DNA of 64,000 nucleotides from Liquorilactobacillus sucicola DSM 21376 = JCM 15457 (GTDB lineage Bacteria > Bacillota > Bacilli > Lactobacillales > Lactobacillaceae): NCBI RefSeq assembly GCF_000612445.1, contig NZ_BALC01000008.1, positions 1 through 64,000 on the forward strand, given 5' to 3'. Both the position numbers and the translations under genes were made by a program. The notes beneath the pieces were generated by a model, which saw nothing but the letters and a program-made list of their open reading frames with translations, searched no databases and was not told where the DNA came from. The stretch's first letter is position 1. Each line of letters begins with the position of its first letter. Shown here in pieces: positions 51,770 through 63,807 of this stretch.

Positions 51770-53104
51770 TTACGCCAGTGTGCTGATACGGCCATTTTTT
51801 ATATATTTCTGGAACTCTTGGTAAATAGGAGCGAAAACTTCGACCTGTGTCGATTGAGCGAGCATTTCTTTAGGAAAGAAGAATCTTTCATCACCGGAAA
51901 CCTTGCCTGTGATTGCGGCAACCAGACTACTAACAGTTGAGAGTTCAACCAGAGTTCCATCGTCTTGCATTAATTCAATTTGAGTACGCTGTTTTTTGCT
52001 TGCGGGATCGTAAGCATCATATGGAAGATCATAGCTATTATTAGTCGCAGTATAATAGGTGGGATCATAGCCTGCTTCATTGACTAGCTTGCGTAATTTT
52101 GGTAATAAGGCGTCTGTCTTAGAATTAAAACGGACGGATTTTAGAGGCTTGCGATTGAGGAAACGCTTAGCTAGGTCACTGAGAATTCTATCAGGACTAT
52201 CGCACCAGTGAATAAAGTAAGTTGTTAAAACACCATCGTCAAGTTTCAAATAATCGGTCAAGTTAAAGTTATGTTCGAAAAAAGGCAGCAATAGATGTGG
52301 GGTAATGGATGTGGTCAAAGAACCATTTTCATACAAGAATTTGGCTCGTTTCAAAAGATGGCTTAAGATTACCTCCATTGAACGTGAAACTGGATGGAAG
52401 TACACTTGCTGGTACATTTGAAAACGGCTGACAATGTAATCTTCAACTGCGTGCATTCCACTGATATGAAAAGTGATCCCGTTTTTATATGGGCGCATTA
52501 CACGAAGTATGCGTGTTAAATCAAATGTTCCGTAATTTGTCCCAGTATAATAGGAATCTCGTAGAAGATAATCCATCCGATCAGCATCTATTTGACTAGA
52601 AATCATTTGAACGACCTGGGGGTTAGGGTATGTTTTTTGAATAACACTGGCAACCTCCTGGGGAAAAGTGGCTGAAACACGACTTAAGACTTGATTTACC
52701 TCAGTTGTTGCAGATGTCAGGATTGAGGCTGTTATAGCTTCATGATCTGTATGAAAAATATGTTCGAAAGTGTGAGAGTAAGGCCCGTGGCCTATATCGT
52801 GAAGCAGTGCTGCACACAAAGCTACTAATCGTTCATGATCATCCCATAAACCGTCTCCCGCTTTTCTTGTAGGGTAATTTCGTTGAAAAAGATCGCATAT
52901 TTGGCGTGTAATTTCATAAACTCCCACAGAGTGTGTGAAGCGGGAATGTTCGGCTCCATGAAATGTACTGTTAGAAGTTCCAAGCTGATGGACTCGACGA
53001 AGGCGTTGGAACTCACGGGTATTAATCAAATCAAGTATAACCTGATGTTGAATAAAAATATAATTGTGAATTGGATCTCTTAGAACTTTTTCCATAGGTA
53101 ACAT
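51770..53104 (-). CDS. HD-domain phosphohydrolase (YwfO-like)
   Basis: A 444-residue HD-superfamily protein. EHSRFTHSVGVYEI and LLHDIGHGPYSHTFEH carry the metal-binding His/Asp residues near residues 55 and 100; QIDADRMDYLLRDSYYTG is also typical. Homologues hydrolyse dNTPs or related nucleotides. The start is uncertain between the ATGs of residues 1 and 4, neither with a strong ribosome-binding site. Confidence 0.88.
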   Translation of the reverse strand: MLPMEKVLRDPIHNYIFIQHQVILDLINTREFQRLRRVHQLGTSNSTFHGAEHSRFTHSVGVYEITRQICDLFQRNYPTRKAGDGLWDDHERLVALCAALLHDIGHGPYSHTFEHIFHTDHEAITASILTSATTEVNQVLSRVSATFPQEVASVIQKTYPNPQVVQMISSQIDADRMDYLLRDSYYTGTNYGTFDLTRILRVMRPYKNGITFHISGMHAVEDYIVSRFQMYQQVYFHPVSRSMEVILSHLLKRAKFLYENGSLTTSITPHLLLPFFEHNFNLTDYLKLDDGVLTTYFIHWCDSPDRILSDLAKRFLNRKPLKSVRFNSKTDALLPKLRKLVNEAGYDPTYYTATNNSYDLPYDAYDPASKKQRTQIELMQDDGTLVELSTVSSLVAAITGKVSGDERFFFPKEMLAQSTQVEVFAPIYQEFQKYIKNGRISTLA

Positions 53105-53294
53105 TTTGTCTCTGTATGCTGTGATAATAATTCAACTCCTTACGCTTTAATGGTCACGTAGTCTGTATCTCTAATTATAACTTAAACTTCTGCGCCGTGC
53201 ACTGTTCTCTAAAAAATGTAAACCGTAAAATAGTGACGAAATTTGCTTATTTGAGATATAATGAAGAGAGAACAAGAAAAGGTGGTGGAGACTT

Positions 53295-53717
53295 TTGGCG
53301 AAAGGAACTCCAGTTCTGATATATTTACAAACACAACGAAATCAAGATGGTCAGGTCAGTGACTACGCTAAGAAATTCCAAGGGCAATTATTTCAAATTG
53401 GCCCATCGCTTTATTTACGTTATCTTGAAGAAGATGAGAAGGCAACAGTAACATTTAAAATCTCCGAAAATGGTATTGTTCAATTAACACGTAAGCAAGA
53501 AGATATTCAAATGAAGTTATACTTTGGCAACAAGCAGCGAATAGCTGCTTTGTACCGCACGTCAGTCGGAGATGTCCCAATTGAGACAATCACACCTAAC
53601 TTGAACGTTACGTTGCGGGATAATCCTTTGTCCGGTGTTATTAAAATTGACTATTTGTTGTACAATGGGGCAGAGTTACTAGGAGATTATAAATTAAGAT
53701 TGCAATTTACAGCATAA
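53295..53717 (+). CDS. DUF1934 (YwiB-like) protein
   Basis: A 140-residue calycin-like beta-barrel protein of the YwiB family, matched over the whole length (FQGQLFQIGPSLYLRYLEE). Starts with TTG after GGTGGAG. It precedes rpoE, as in many Firmicutes. Function unknown. Confidence 0.8.
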   Translation: MAKGTPVLIYLQTQRNQDGQVSDYAKKFQGQLFQIGPSLYLRYLEEDEKATVTFKISENGIVQLTRKQEDIQMKLYFGNKQRIAALYRTSVGDVPIETITPNLNVTLRDNPLSGVIKIDYLLYNGAELLGDYKLRLQFTA

Positions 53718-53761
53718 AATTGTATGATTGAGTCTAGACTGTAGAAGGGACGTGTACCAGT

Positions 53762-54334
53762 TTGGAGCTAGAAAAATTCAAGGATGCCAACAAAAATGAA
53801 TTATCTATGATCGAAGTTGCTCGTGTGATTTTGAAACGTCACGGGGATGTGATGCCCTTTGCTGACTTGACAAACGAGATTCAAGAGTATCTTGGAAAAA
53901 GTGATGAGGAGATAAGAGAACGTCTTTCTCAATTTTATACAGATTTAAATATCGATGGCAGTTTCATTTCGTTGGGAGATAATCTTTGGGGATTACGCTC
54001 CTGGTATCCGTATGATTCTATTGATGAAGCTGTTATTCATGTTGAAGATGAAGAAACTGATATGCCTAAGGGCAAAAAGCGCAAAAAGGTTAATGCTTTT
54101 ATGGCTGATGCAGCTGATGATGATGATGTTATTGATTATAACAACGATGATCCTGAGGATGAAAGCTTGGATGTTGATTATGATTCTGATGATGAAGATC
54201 ACGAATTAAAAGAGTACAGCAATGATTTGAATGATATTGATGACCCTGAGGATGAGGAAGAACTACCAGATGGAATTGAAGGGCAGTTGTCTGAATTATC
54301 TGATGATGAGATAGATGACGATGATAATGAATAA
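53762..54334 (+). CDS. rpoE: RNA polymerase delta subunit
   Basis: A 190-residue protein. The folded N-terminal domain ([22 protein letters not shown] ... [16 protein letters not shown], in parts) is followed by a long Asp/Glu-rich tail from about residue 95. Delta increases promoter selectivity and RNAP recycling, which links functionally with HelD. Starts with TTG. pyrG follows, the classic rpoE-pyrG order. Confidence 0.95.
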   Translation: MELEKFKDANKNELSMIEVARVILKRHGDVMPFADLTNEIQEYLGKSDEEIRERLSQFYTDLNIDGSFISLGDNLWGLRSWYPYDSIDEAVIHVEDEETDMPKGKKRKKVNAFMADAADDDDVIDYNNDDPEDESLDVDYDSDDEDHELKEYSNDLNDIDDPEDEEELPDGIEGQLSELSDDEIDDDDNE

Positions 54335-54341
54335 TTGATGC

Positions 54342-54370
54342 TTGACTGTGCGATAGTTTTTTTGTAAAAT
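54342..54370 (+). promoter_or_regulatory. pyrG promoter
   Basis: TTGACT (54342-54347), 17 bases, TAAAAT (54365-54370). Seven bases later comes GGGC (54378-54381), the expected initially transcribed sequence. Confidence 0.85.
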
Positions 54371-54377
54371 TCTTATT

Positions 54378-56134
<1,757 letters not shown>

Positions 56135-56217
56135 TTAGAGATGGACTTGTTTCAAGTTAAGACAAATGTGGTATCCTAAGAATGTAAGTAATTATGAATA
56201 TCTTGGGAGGGATCATA

Positions 56218-56421
56218 ATGAGTGCAGGTAACCAAGCGGACTCTCTGGGAGAAAAACTGGTGTTGTTTCAAGAAAAATTTCATGTAACTGATGCAGCAAT
56301 ATCTTTGGCGAGTCATCTGTCTGTTGAAAAAGTTCATGGTATAAAGGTGAATAAATATTTGCCAGACGATGAGGAAAAAAAGCTGTTGTTGGAATTTGTT
56401 AACAATTATACTGAAAAATAG
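56218..56421 (+). CDS. small uncharacterised protein, 67 residues
   Basis: Begins MSAGNQADSLGEKLVLFQEKF; largely helical and charged, with no signal or membrane segment. The ATG follows GGGAGGG with good spacing and a terminator follows the gene, so it is likely real. Function unknown. Confidence 0.65.
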   Translation: MSAGNQADSLGEKLVLFQEKFHVTDAAISLASHLSVEKVHGIKVNKYLPDDEEKKLLLEFVNNYTEK

Positions 56422-56470
56422 TGAAAGTGTAGTGTTTGGTTAATACACTATTTGAATACAGAAAAAATGA

Positions 56471-56519
56471 GAAACACCTTTAGGGTTAAAGCAAGATACT
56501 TTGACTCTAGGGTGTTTTT
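56471..56519 (+). terminator. terminator after the 67-residue gene
   Basis: AAACACCTTTAGGGT-TAAAG / CTTTGACTCTAGGGTGTTT (with mismatches) followed by seven T. Confidence 0.75.
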
Positions 56520-56850
56520 TTAGTCGAAATTTAAAATATTTATTAAAATGCGGCGATAATGACAAAACTATCTGAAATGAAACACTAAAATTATTAGAAA
56601 CGCTAGATTAACTGTTGCTTTACGCATACATATTTTAAAATAGACAATATATTTTTGATGAAAATTTGAGAATAATTATGTTAATTTAACTGTTTTAGAT
56701 TGAAACAGTAGCTGCTATCTTGTATGATGAGTAAAGGCACATTTTGTGCCTTATGTTAGCGTACATTTGATTTTTTGAATTTTTTACGTATGATTTTAAC
56801 AGAGTTGAGATTTCTTATTGTTTAATAGTCGAGTGGGGATTTATAGAAAA
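56520..56850 (+). promoter_or_regulatory. murA upstream region with promoter
   Basis: No gene. TTGAAA (56700-56705), 17 bases, TATGAT (56723-56728) is a good promoter. A small hairpin AAGGCACA/TGTGCCTT (56734-56752) lies right at the predicted 5' end of the transcript. Confidence 0.65.
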
Positions 56851-58131
56851 ATGAAAAAAATGATTATTAGAGGAGGGCAGAAACTGTCAGGCGAAGTCAC
56901 AATCGGCGGAGCGAAAAATAGTACAGTTGCCCTTATACCAGCCGCGATTCTAGCGGATACTCCAGTTACGTTTGATTCTGTTCCTGATATTTTAGATGTA
57001 CATAACTTAATGTTGATTTTAAAATCAATGAATGTTACGTCAACATTTAACCACGGAGAATTAAGTGTTGATCCTACTAAAATAAAAAAAGTTCCGCTTC
57101 CTGGCGGAGCAATCAAAAGTCTTCGTGCTTCTTATTACTTTATGGGTGCGCTTCTCGGACGCTTCGGGGAAGCAATTGTCGGTTTTCCAGGCGGAGATAA
57201 TATAGGCCCACGTCCAATTGATCAGCATATTAAGGGATTTGAGGCTCTTGGTGCAAAGGTTATTGAGCAAAATGATGCGGTGCATATCAAAACCGGCGTA
57301 GAAGGACTCCATGGGGCACGTATTTTCTTTGATATTGTTTCGGTTGGAGCGACAATCAATGTCCTTTTAGCCGCAGTCAAGGCAAAGGGAACAACGATTA
57401 TTGAAAATGCCGCCAAAGAGCCCGAAATAGTTGATCTCGCAACATTTTTGAACAATATGGGTGCACAAATACGTGGTGCGGGAACAGATGTGATTCGGAT
57501 TAAGGGAGTCGACAGTCTTCAAGCAACGAATACACATACGATTATTCCAGATCGGATTGAGGCCGGCACTTACCTATCTTTTGCGGCGGCTAATGGCAAC
57601 GGTGTTTTAGTTAAAAATGTTATTACTGAGCATCTGGAACCGTTTATTGCTAAGTTGGTAGAAATGGGTGTTTATCTTGAGGTCAATGAAGATAGCATTT
57701 ATGTTAGGGGAGGAGAGCAGTTAACTCCAGTGACAGTTAAAACGGCTCCTTTTCCAGGTTTTGCGACCGACTTGCAGCAGCCGATAACACCGCTATTGAT
57801 GAAAGCTCATGGGGAAAGCAAGATTATTGATACGCTTTACCCTGAAAGGATCAAGCACATTCCAGAAATGCAGCGAATGGGCGGTGTAATTTCAAGTGAT
57901 AATGGTATCATCACGGTGGGCTATTCCGACGCTTTGCAGGGCACAACAGTTGAGGCAAGTGAAATTAGGGCAGGTGTTTCCTTGTTAGGGCTTGCTTTGA
58001 TGTCTAAGGGAACAACAACGATCGTTAATGCTGAAAATATTTTACGAGGTTATGAGCGGATTGTTGAGAAGCTGCGCGGCTTATCAGTTGATATTCAAAT
58101 CGTCGAAAAAAATGGTGATTTGCAAAAATAA
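56851..58131 (+). CDS. murA: UDP-GlcNAc 1-carboxyvinyltransferase with Cys-to-Asp active site
   Basis: First committed step of peptidoglycan synthesis: adds enolpyruvate from PEP to UDP-GlcNAc. The protein has 426 residues with [17 protein letters not shown] at the start and the inside-out EPSP-synthase-like fold. The active-site loop reads [13 protein letters not shown], so Asp116 stands where most bacteria have the catalytic Cys (GGCxIG; C115 in E. coli). Cys-to-Asp at this position is known to make MurA insensitive to fosfomycin while active. The ATG at 56851 has a modest upstream TGGGG. Confidence 0.93.
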   Translation: MKKMIIRGGQKLSGEVTIGGAKNSTVALIPAAILADTPVTFDSVPDILDVHNLMLILKSMNVTSTFNHGELSVDPTKIKKVPLPGGAIKSLRASYYFMGALLGRFGEAIVGFPGGDNIGPRPIDQHIKGFEALGAKVIEQNDAVHIKTGVEGLHGARIFFDIVSVGATINVLLAAVKAKGTTIIENAAKEPEIVDLATFLNNMGAQIRGAGTDVIRIKGVDSLQATNTHTIIPDRIEAGTYLSFAAANGNGVLVKNVITEHLEPFIAKLVEMGVYLEVNEDSIYVRGGEQLTPVTVKTAPFPGFATDLQQPITPLLMKAHGESKIIDTLYPERIKHIPEMQRMGGVISSDNGIITVGYSDALQGTTVEASEIRAGVSLLGLALMSKGTTTIVNAENILRGYERIVEKLRGLSVDIQIVEKNGDLQK

Positions 58132-58156
58132 TCATTAACGAGCAAGCTGGTGTCAA

Positions 58157-59466
58157 TTGGTGTCTGAAGGGGAGAGTATTACGGAAAATCTAACATTGGT
58201 TGATTTAAAGAATAAAACTTTAAAAGAGATTTACGGCTATGCCCGTGAATTTAAAATACCATACTATAGTCAAATGAATAAAAAAGAACTTTCACTCGCT
58301 GTGATTAGAGCACAGGCGGAAAAGCAAGGTTTTTACTATATGTCTGGTGTTTTGGACATAACTTCACAGCAAGATGGATATGGCTTTTTGCGACCAATCA
58401 ACTATGGCTCCTCACAAGAGGATATTTATATTTCTTCTTCTCAAATACGCCGCTTCGGACTGCGTAATGGTGACCTAGTAGCAGGTAAGGCACGTCCACC
58501 TAAACCCAAAGAGCGTTATTATGGTTTGATGCATGTAGACAGTGTGAATGGAAAACATCCGGAAGAAGCTAAGCAACGGCCACATTTCCCAGCATTAACG
58601 CCGTTGTATCCGAATAGACAGATGATTTTAGAGACAGCACGTGGTCAAATAGCAACACGCATCATCGATTTGTTCGCTCCGATTGGTTTTGGACAGCGTG
58701 GTTTGATCGTTGCACCGCCTAAAGCGGGCAAAACAAGCCTGTTGAAGGCGATTGCCAATGGAATTACCAGAAACTACCCGCAAGCCAAGTTGTTGCTGCT
58801 CTTGGTTGACGAACGCCCAGAAGAAGTTACTGATTTGGAACGCACAATTGATGGTGAAGTTGTTTATTCAACGTTTGATCAAAAACCGGAAAATCATGTT
58901 AGAGTCTCTGAATTGGTTCTTGAGCGAGCAATGAGGCTCGTGGAGGATAAACAAGATGTGGTGATTTTGTTGGATTCGTTAACACGCTTGGCACGTGCAT
59001 ATAACTTGACTGTTCCCCCTAGTGGCAGAACACTTTCGGCGGAATTGATCCTGCGGCACTTTTTAAGCCAAAAAAGTTTTTCGGTGCAGCACGTAATATT
59101 GAAGAAGGTGGCAGTCTAACGATTTTAGCGACTTCATTGGTTGATACTGGAAGTCGGATGGACGATGTTATTTATGAAGAATTTAAGGGAACTGGCAATC
59201 AAGAGTTTCAGCTAACACGGGATTTAGCTGAGCGGCGTATTTTCCCAGCGGTCGATTTGAAAAAGTCTGGGACACGGAAAGAAGAATTGCTGTTAGGTAA
59301 AGACTGTCTAGATTTTATGTGGAAATTACGTAAATCGTTATCGAATGATGTGTTAAGAAGCACAGAACAAGTAATTAAATCGCTGAAAGAAACTAAAAAT
59401 AACAGAGAGTTTATTGAAGAATTTGAAAATAAGCTAAACAGGCGAGGAGATAACAAAAAAAGATAA
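58157..59466 (+). CDS. rho: transcription termination factor Rho (frame broken once)
   Basis: Hexameric RNA helicase that terminates transcription. An N-terminal SAP-like domain ([19 protein letters not shown]) is followed by an RNA-binding OSB domain (near residues 60-130) and an ATPase with [17 protein letters not shown] near 185. The frame breaks at 59037-59038; one extra G restores [27 protein letters not shown] (in parts) to the stop at 59466, for 436 residues. The start is uncertain: TTG at 58157 lacks a good ribosome-binding site, while AAGGGGAG precedes an ATT codon near 58175. The break is probably a sequence error. Confidence 0.93.
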
Positions 59467-59495
59467 TTGCGTGCATTGTTTTTTCGTGATACAAT
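59467..59495 (+). promoter_or_regulatory. rpmE2 promoter
   Basis: TTGCGT (59467-59472), 17 bases, TACAAT (59490-59495), directly after the rho stop. Confidence 0.6.
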
Positions 59496-59563
59496 ATCTT
59501 GAGTTGTGGTACTGAGAATAACTCTGATTCAGCAAATGATTCAGGGCAAAGGAGAGTAATATA

Positions 59564-59815
59564 ATGAAACCAGGAATTCACCCAGATTATCATAAAGTTG
59601 TTTTTCAAGATTCAGCAACAGGTTATAAATTTATCTCTGGTTCTACAAAGAACTCAGAGGAAACAATTGAATGGGAAGATGGAAATAAATACCCATTGAT
59701 CCGTGTTGAAATTTCGTGTGACTCACATCCATTCTACACAGGTCGTCAAAAATTCACGCAAGCAGATGGTCGTGTGGATCGTTTCAACAAGAAGTACGGT
59801 TTTACAAACAAATAA
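59564..59815 (+). CDS. rpmE2: 50S ribosomal protein L31 type B
   Basis: An 83-residue protein starting [16 protein letters not shown], with the zinc-independent C-minus form: there is no CxxC pair, only a single cysteine in [12 protein letters not shown]. The ATG follows AAAGGAG. A strong terminator follows. Confidence 0.96.
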   Translation: MKPGIHPDYHKVVFQDSATGYKFISGSTKNSEETIEWEDGNKYPLIRVEISCDSHPFYTGRQKFTQADGRVDRFNKKYGFTNK

Positions 59816-59838
59816 GAAATCTTTTATTTATATTAAAG

Positions 59839-60041
59839 AAGGAGCTGTGCCAAAAGTTAACTTTTGGCACAGCTCCTCTTTTTATTCCGTATAAACGTGT
59901 TCCATAAGTCAAAATTCTCCGTCTAGTTTCGAATTACTCATAGCAAAGTACTCGCTATGTTCGTAATTTCGAGTTAGTACTCACATTTTCCTGACTTATG
60001 TCACATCCTCCTTGAACTGGCAAAAGTAATTTTGCCAGTTC
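59839..60041 (-). repeat. dispersed hairpin element, copy G (hairpins at both ends)
   Basis: The terminal hairpin (59839-59878, GGAGCTGTGCCAAAAG and complement, then CTTTTT) also acts as the rpmE2 terminator. The body carries TCCGTATAAACGTGTTCCATAAGTCAAA and the stem CATAGC (59939-59944) / GCTATG (59954-59959). A second hairpin GAACTGGCAAAA/TTTTGCCAGTTC (60014-60041) plus TTTTT closes the other end. The longest copy in the window. Confidence 0.75.
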
Positions 60042-60183
60042 TTTTTGTTTAAGTTGGAATACGCGAATGAACGTTATCCAGCATTCAACAGTTACCCCCC
60101 TGTGAATTGCTGATAGTTAGAACCCAAACTAGGTTCGAAATGCAAACTTAAGATTCAAAGGACACCACTTATCATTACACAGT
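60042..60183. other. spacer between element copy G and the MFS gene
   Basis: No gene or clear signal seen in this stretch. Confidence 0.3.
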
Positions 60184-61419
60184 CTATTTATTGCGGAGTT
60201 GTAGTGTGTTTTTAGTTGCAAAGCTAACCCAGAAAAAGCCTAAGAAGAGGATGAATGCAGTTGAAATGAAGACACCGTTGTAATCCCAGACACCTGAAAT
60301 ACTAGAGCCAATTAGGGGACCTGCAACACTTCCTAGGGCCTGAAATGACTGATTGTAACTGAAAATTCTCCCAGTTGCAGATGCAGGAGTGTTCTTAGCC
60401 AGAAGTGTTTGAACAGCAGGCAGCATTGCAGCGTTAGAAACACCGATCAAAAAGCGCAGGGACCCGAATTGCCATATATTAGCAACAAAAGCCATTGGTA
60501 TGAAAATAGCTATTGCAAAAAGCATTCCCAATTTAAGAATACGCTCGGTACCTATTTTGTCTCCCATAGTTCCTAGACGAGGCGCCGCTAAAAGAGTTGC
60601 GATGCCTGGGATAGAGGCAACGATTCCACTGGCAATCGTGATGGGCCCATTATTATGCATAATCTCGCGGACATATAGGCTGATAATAGGACTGATCGAG
60701 AAATTTCCTAGTTGAATTAAAAATGTTGCGACAAGCATCCCTATGACTAGCTTGGTGTTTTTTAGTTCACGAAAAATTTCCCGGGAGTTTTTAACATCTT
60801 CTGTGTTCAATGGTGTGTAAGTTTCATGAACAAAAAAAGCACTTAGCAGAAAAACTAGAATCAAAATAATTCCAGTTATCAAAAAGGTGATGCGATATCC
60901 AAAAATTGCTGCAATGACACCGCCAACGAAAGGCCCGAATAAAGTTCCACTGACGGAACCAGTGGTCAAAATACCCAGAGCCTTGCCGCTTTGATCTTTC
61001 GGTGTTTCCGTGGCTACTAACGCGTTAGCGTTGCTGATGTAGCCGGAGAATACACCTTGAATGAGTCGCAGAATGATCAGTTGATAAACATTAGTGACAA
61101 ATCCCATGAGACCGATTACAAATGCCATTCCTAAGGAGGCACGAAGAATCATTATTTTTCGGCCTTTGCGATCGGCCAAACGGCCCCAAAATGGTGAAAT
61201 AATGGCTGTTACTAAAAAAGTTGAAGCGTAAGTCAAGCCGCTGTAAAAGTTTAGCTGGCTAGTGGAGAATTTACCCAATGTATCAATGTAAAGGGATAAA
61301 AAAGGCATTACTAGGCTAAAAGCAATTCCGGCCATAAAAGTTCCAAACCAAAGAACAATTAAATTTTTCTCCCATCTTTGTCGTGGACGTAGTAATTTAT
61401 GTTTTAATCGAACGAACAT
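60184..61419 (-). CDS. MFS multidrug-type exporter
   Basis: A 411-residue, 12-segment major facilitator protein of the MdtG/PmrA drug:H+ antiporter kind. Motif A (GRLADRKGRKI) lies near residue 80 and a motif C-like glycine stretch (TTGSVSGTLFGPFVGGVI) near 150. Its start abuts the stop of the helicase gene upstream on the same strand, so the two are probably co-transcribed. Substrate unknown. Confidence 0.82.
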   Translation of the reverse strand: MFVRLKHKLLRPRQRWEKNLIVLWFGTFMAGIAFSLVMPFLSLYIDTLGKFSTSQLNFYSGLTYASTFLVTAIISPFWGRLADRKGRKIMILRASLGMAFVIGLMGFVTNVYQLIILRLIQGVFSGYISNANALVATETPKDQSGKALGILTTGSVSGTLFGPFVGGVIAAIFGYRITFLITGIILILVFLLSAFFVHETYTPLNTEDVKNSREIFRELKNTKLVIGMLVATFLIQLGNFSISPIISLYVREIMHNNGPITIASGIVASIPGIATLLAAPRLGTMGDKIGTERILKLGMLFAIAIFIPMAFVANIWQFGSLRFLIGVSNAAMLPAVQTLLAKNTPASATGRIFSYNQSFQALGSVAGPLIGSSISGVWDYNGVFISTAFILFLGFFWVSFATKNTLQLRNK

Positions 61420-63807
61420 TTAAGTGTTCCTCCCTTTGTTACCAGATTTAGTATGTCTCCAAAAAAAAGCCAGCTGAGATTTTAACTGTGTCAATGAATA
61501 ACTTTTTTGGTAGTGCTGCCAGTGCAAGGGAAATAAGCGGGTGTAGCGGCTGTTGGTGAAACGTTGATCTAGCAATAGAATCACTCCAGTATCAGTTGTG
61601 CCGCGAATTACACGTCCGGCAGCTTGCAGAACATTATTGAAACCAGGTAACTGATAAGCATATTCGAATCCATTGCGATTTGTCTGTTCGAAGAAGCACT
61701 TGAGTTCCTCTGTCTCGTCATTGAGAGAAGGAAGGCCCACAGTGACGATTGCAACACCGGAAAGTGATTCTCCCTTAAGATCTATTCCTTCAGAGAAACT
61801 ACCGCCTAGAACAGCAAAACCCGTCACATTTTCAAGCGGTCGCTTGGTAAAGTAACTCAAAAAATTATTTTTTGCCGCCTTATCCATGTTGAGGTCTTGA
61901 CAGATAGTCTTTATATCAGGGTTTGCTTGTAAAAATGCACTGTAAATTTGCTCAAGAAAAGCATACGATGGCAGAAAAATTAAGTAGTTACCGCTTTTAG
62001 CATGCACCATCGTACTTAAAGCGGCAATTATTCTGCTCTCATTTTGGGAACGGAAACGATAGGTGACATTCAATTTTGGAGTTGTGAAGATGCCTAAGTT
62101 TTCAGTTTTAAATGGCGAAGACAGCTTATAGACCAACGAATTATCTTTTCCACCCAAAACATCCTGATAATATGTAATTGGTGACAGAGTAGCGGAGAAC
62201 AAAACAGCACTTTTGCCCTTTGCAAGTGTTTGAGCGAGCAACGAACTGGGATTTAAGCAAAATATTTTAATAGCAACATTTTTTTCAGTAGCAACAAGCT
62301 TTGTCCTGAAAGTTTCATCGTAAAAACTACTAATTTTAATAAAAGCATGTACTATCAGATAGTAATCCAGTACTTGCTTAAATAAGGAATGGTCGGGATT
62401 TTGTTTTAACCAACTTTGTGTTTTGGAAACAAAATGCTGCAATTGTTTTAAAAATTTGTCCGGGTATTTTTTCAAAATAAGTATATTATCCTTTGACTCA
62501 ACTAATGATGCTTGTAGTTTGGCAAAATCTTTTTGCAATTTTATTAGACCTGATTTGATGTCTTTGGAAGATCCTTTGTGGCTTCTTTTGATTTCAGTCA
62601 GCAGATTATTAATAGGGGCTGAACTTATTTCAGCAGTATACATAGCACGCGAACGAGCAACTAAGTTGTGGGCTTCATCTATCAAAAAGCAATAGTCTTT
62701 GACTGAATCCTGAAAAAAGCGCTGCAAATAAACAAGCGGGTCAAAAAGATAATTATAATCACTAATGATAATGTCGCAAAAGAGGCTGATGTCAAGTGAG
62801 AATTCAAAAGGATCTAGAACATGCTTTTTTGCGTATTTTTTGACTGTTATTGCAGTTATTATAGTTTCATGCTGGAGAATATCTTTTAGTGCGGGTTTTA
62901 ACCGGTCATAATAGCCGATGAAGAATGGATTTTTATCATCTTCAAGTTCTTTTTCCTCTTCAAAAGTTATTTTTTCTTTAGCGGTAAGTGTAATACTATG
63001 AAGATAGAGTCCACTTTGCTGAAGAATTGAAAGACTTTGCTCTGCAACTTGATGTGTGCTTTCTTTGGCTGTTAAATAAAAAAGGCGGTCTATTTTAGCT
63101 TGTCCAAGAGCCATAACGGCAGGGAAGAGCGTTGAGATAGTTTTGCCAGTTCCAGTAGGTGCTTCAACGAATAGGCGTGTACGGGCAGCAATCGTTTTAT
63201 AGACTGCCGCTGCTAATTCATACTGGTGTGGACGATAGTTTTTGAAGGGAAAATGAAGTTTTCGAATGGAATTGTTGCGTTGGGAGAGCATGTCCTTCTT
63301 TAACGCGATCCACTCAGAAAAAATGTCCATCGTTGCTGCAAAGAAGTGTTCGGCTTCTTTTTTGGAGAAGGAGCGCTGCTGATGTGTTACTTCTCTGGTG
63401 TCTGTTTGAAAATAAAGCAATTCAAGTTCAAGCTGGGTAACATTGCTGTTTTTCATTAACAATGCAGCGTACATTTTTAATTGCGCCCAATAAAGATCAA
63501 GCTTGGGTTCAGAAATATTTTCAAAATTGATGGCTGAGGTCTTTATCTCAATGACTTTATCGTAGGTGCCGTCTGTCTGATGGACACCATCTGCCCGTCC
63601 GTGAATCGTATAGTCTTTACCTGCAATTTCAATGGGCAACTTCAAGCTGAATTCAGTGGTGTAGCTAGCATTCCATTTTTTTTGAAGCTGACGATGAATA
63701 GCTGCCCCTTGAAGTGCAGTATTGTCGCTATTAAAAAGATCGCCATGAAGGTTGCCTGTTTGCCAGACGAATTCAATTAATTGCCGTACACCAATTTCAT
63801 TTTCCAT
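61420..63807 (-). CDS. DinG/XPD-like helicase with N-terminal PD-(D/E)XK nuclease domain
   Basis: A 795-residue protein. Residues ~1-170 hold a RecB-type nuclease signature (GRAD at 70-73, EIKT at 87-90). The superfamily 2 helicase has Walker A EAPTGTGKT (215-223), DEAH (377-380) and QAAGRVIRGTTDTGVILLLDQRF near the C-terminus. The segment between motifs I and II (about 280-335, EKITFEEEKELED ... VLDPFEFS) aligns with the Fe-S region of relatives, but none of the four cluster cysteines is present. Probably acts in DNA repair or recombination. Confidence 0.82.
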   Translation of the reverse strand: MENEIGVRQLIEFVWQTGNLHGDLFNSDNTALQGAAIHRQLQKKWNASYTTEFSLKLPIEIAGKDYTIHGRADGVHQTDGTYDKVIEIKTSAINFENISEPKLDLYWAQLKMYAALLMKNSNVTQLELELLYFQTDTREVTHQQRSFSKKEAEHFFAATMDIFSEWIALKKDMLSQRNNSIRKLHFPFKNYRPHQYELAAAVYKTIAARTRLFVEAPTGTGKTISTLFPAVMALGQAKIDRLFYLTAKESTHQVAEQSLSILQQSGLYLHSITLTAKEKITFEEEKELEDDKNPFFIGYYDRLKPALKDILQHETIITAITVKKYAKKHVLDPFEFSLDISLFCDIIISDYNYLFDPLVYLQRFFQDSVKDYCFLIDEAHNLVARSRAMYTAEISSAPINNLLTEIKRSHKGSSKDIKSGLIKLQKDFAKLQASLVESKDNILILKKYPDKFLKQLQHFVSKTQSWLKQNPDHSLFKQVLDYYLIVHAFIKISSFYDETFRTKLVATEKNVAIKIFCLNPSSLLAQTLAKGKSAVLFSATLSPITYYQDVLGGKDNSLVYKLSSPFKTENLGIFTTPKLNVTYRFRSQNESRIIAALSTMVHAKSGNYLIFLPSYAFLEQIYSAFLQANPDIKTICQDLNMDKAAKNNFLSYFTKRPLENVTGFAVLGGSFSEGIDLKGESLSGVAIVTVGLPSLNDETEELKCFFEQTNRNGFEYAYQLPGFNNVLQAAGRVIRGTTDTGVILLLDQRFTNSRYTRLFPLHWQHYQKSYSLTQLKSQLAFFWRHTKSGNKGRNT

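Noticed and set aside
58157-59466. Programmed frameshifting in rho, metS or other broken genes
   Set aside because: No slippery heptamer with downstream structure was apparent, and nine unrelated genes share the same one-base loss. Sequence error is simpler.
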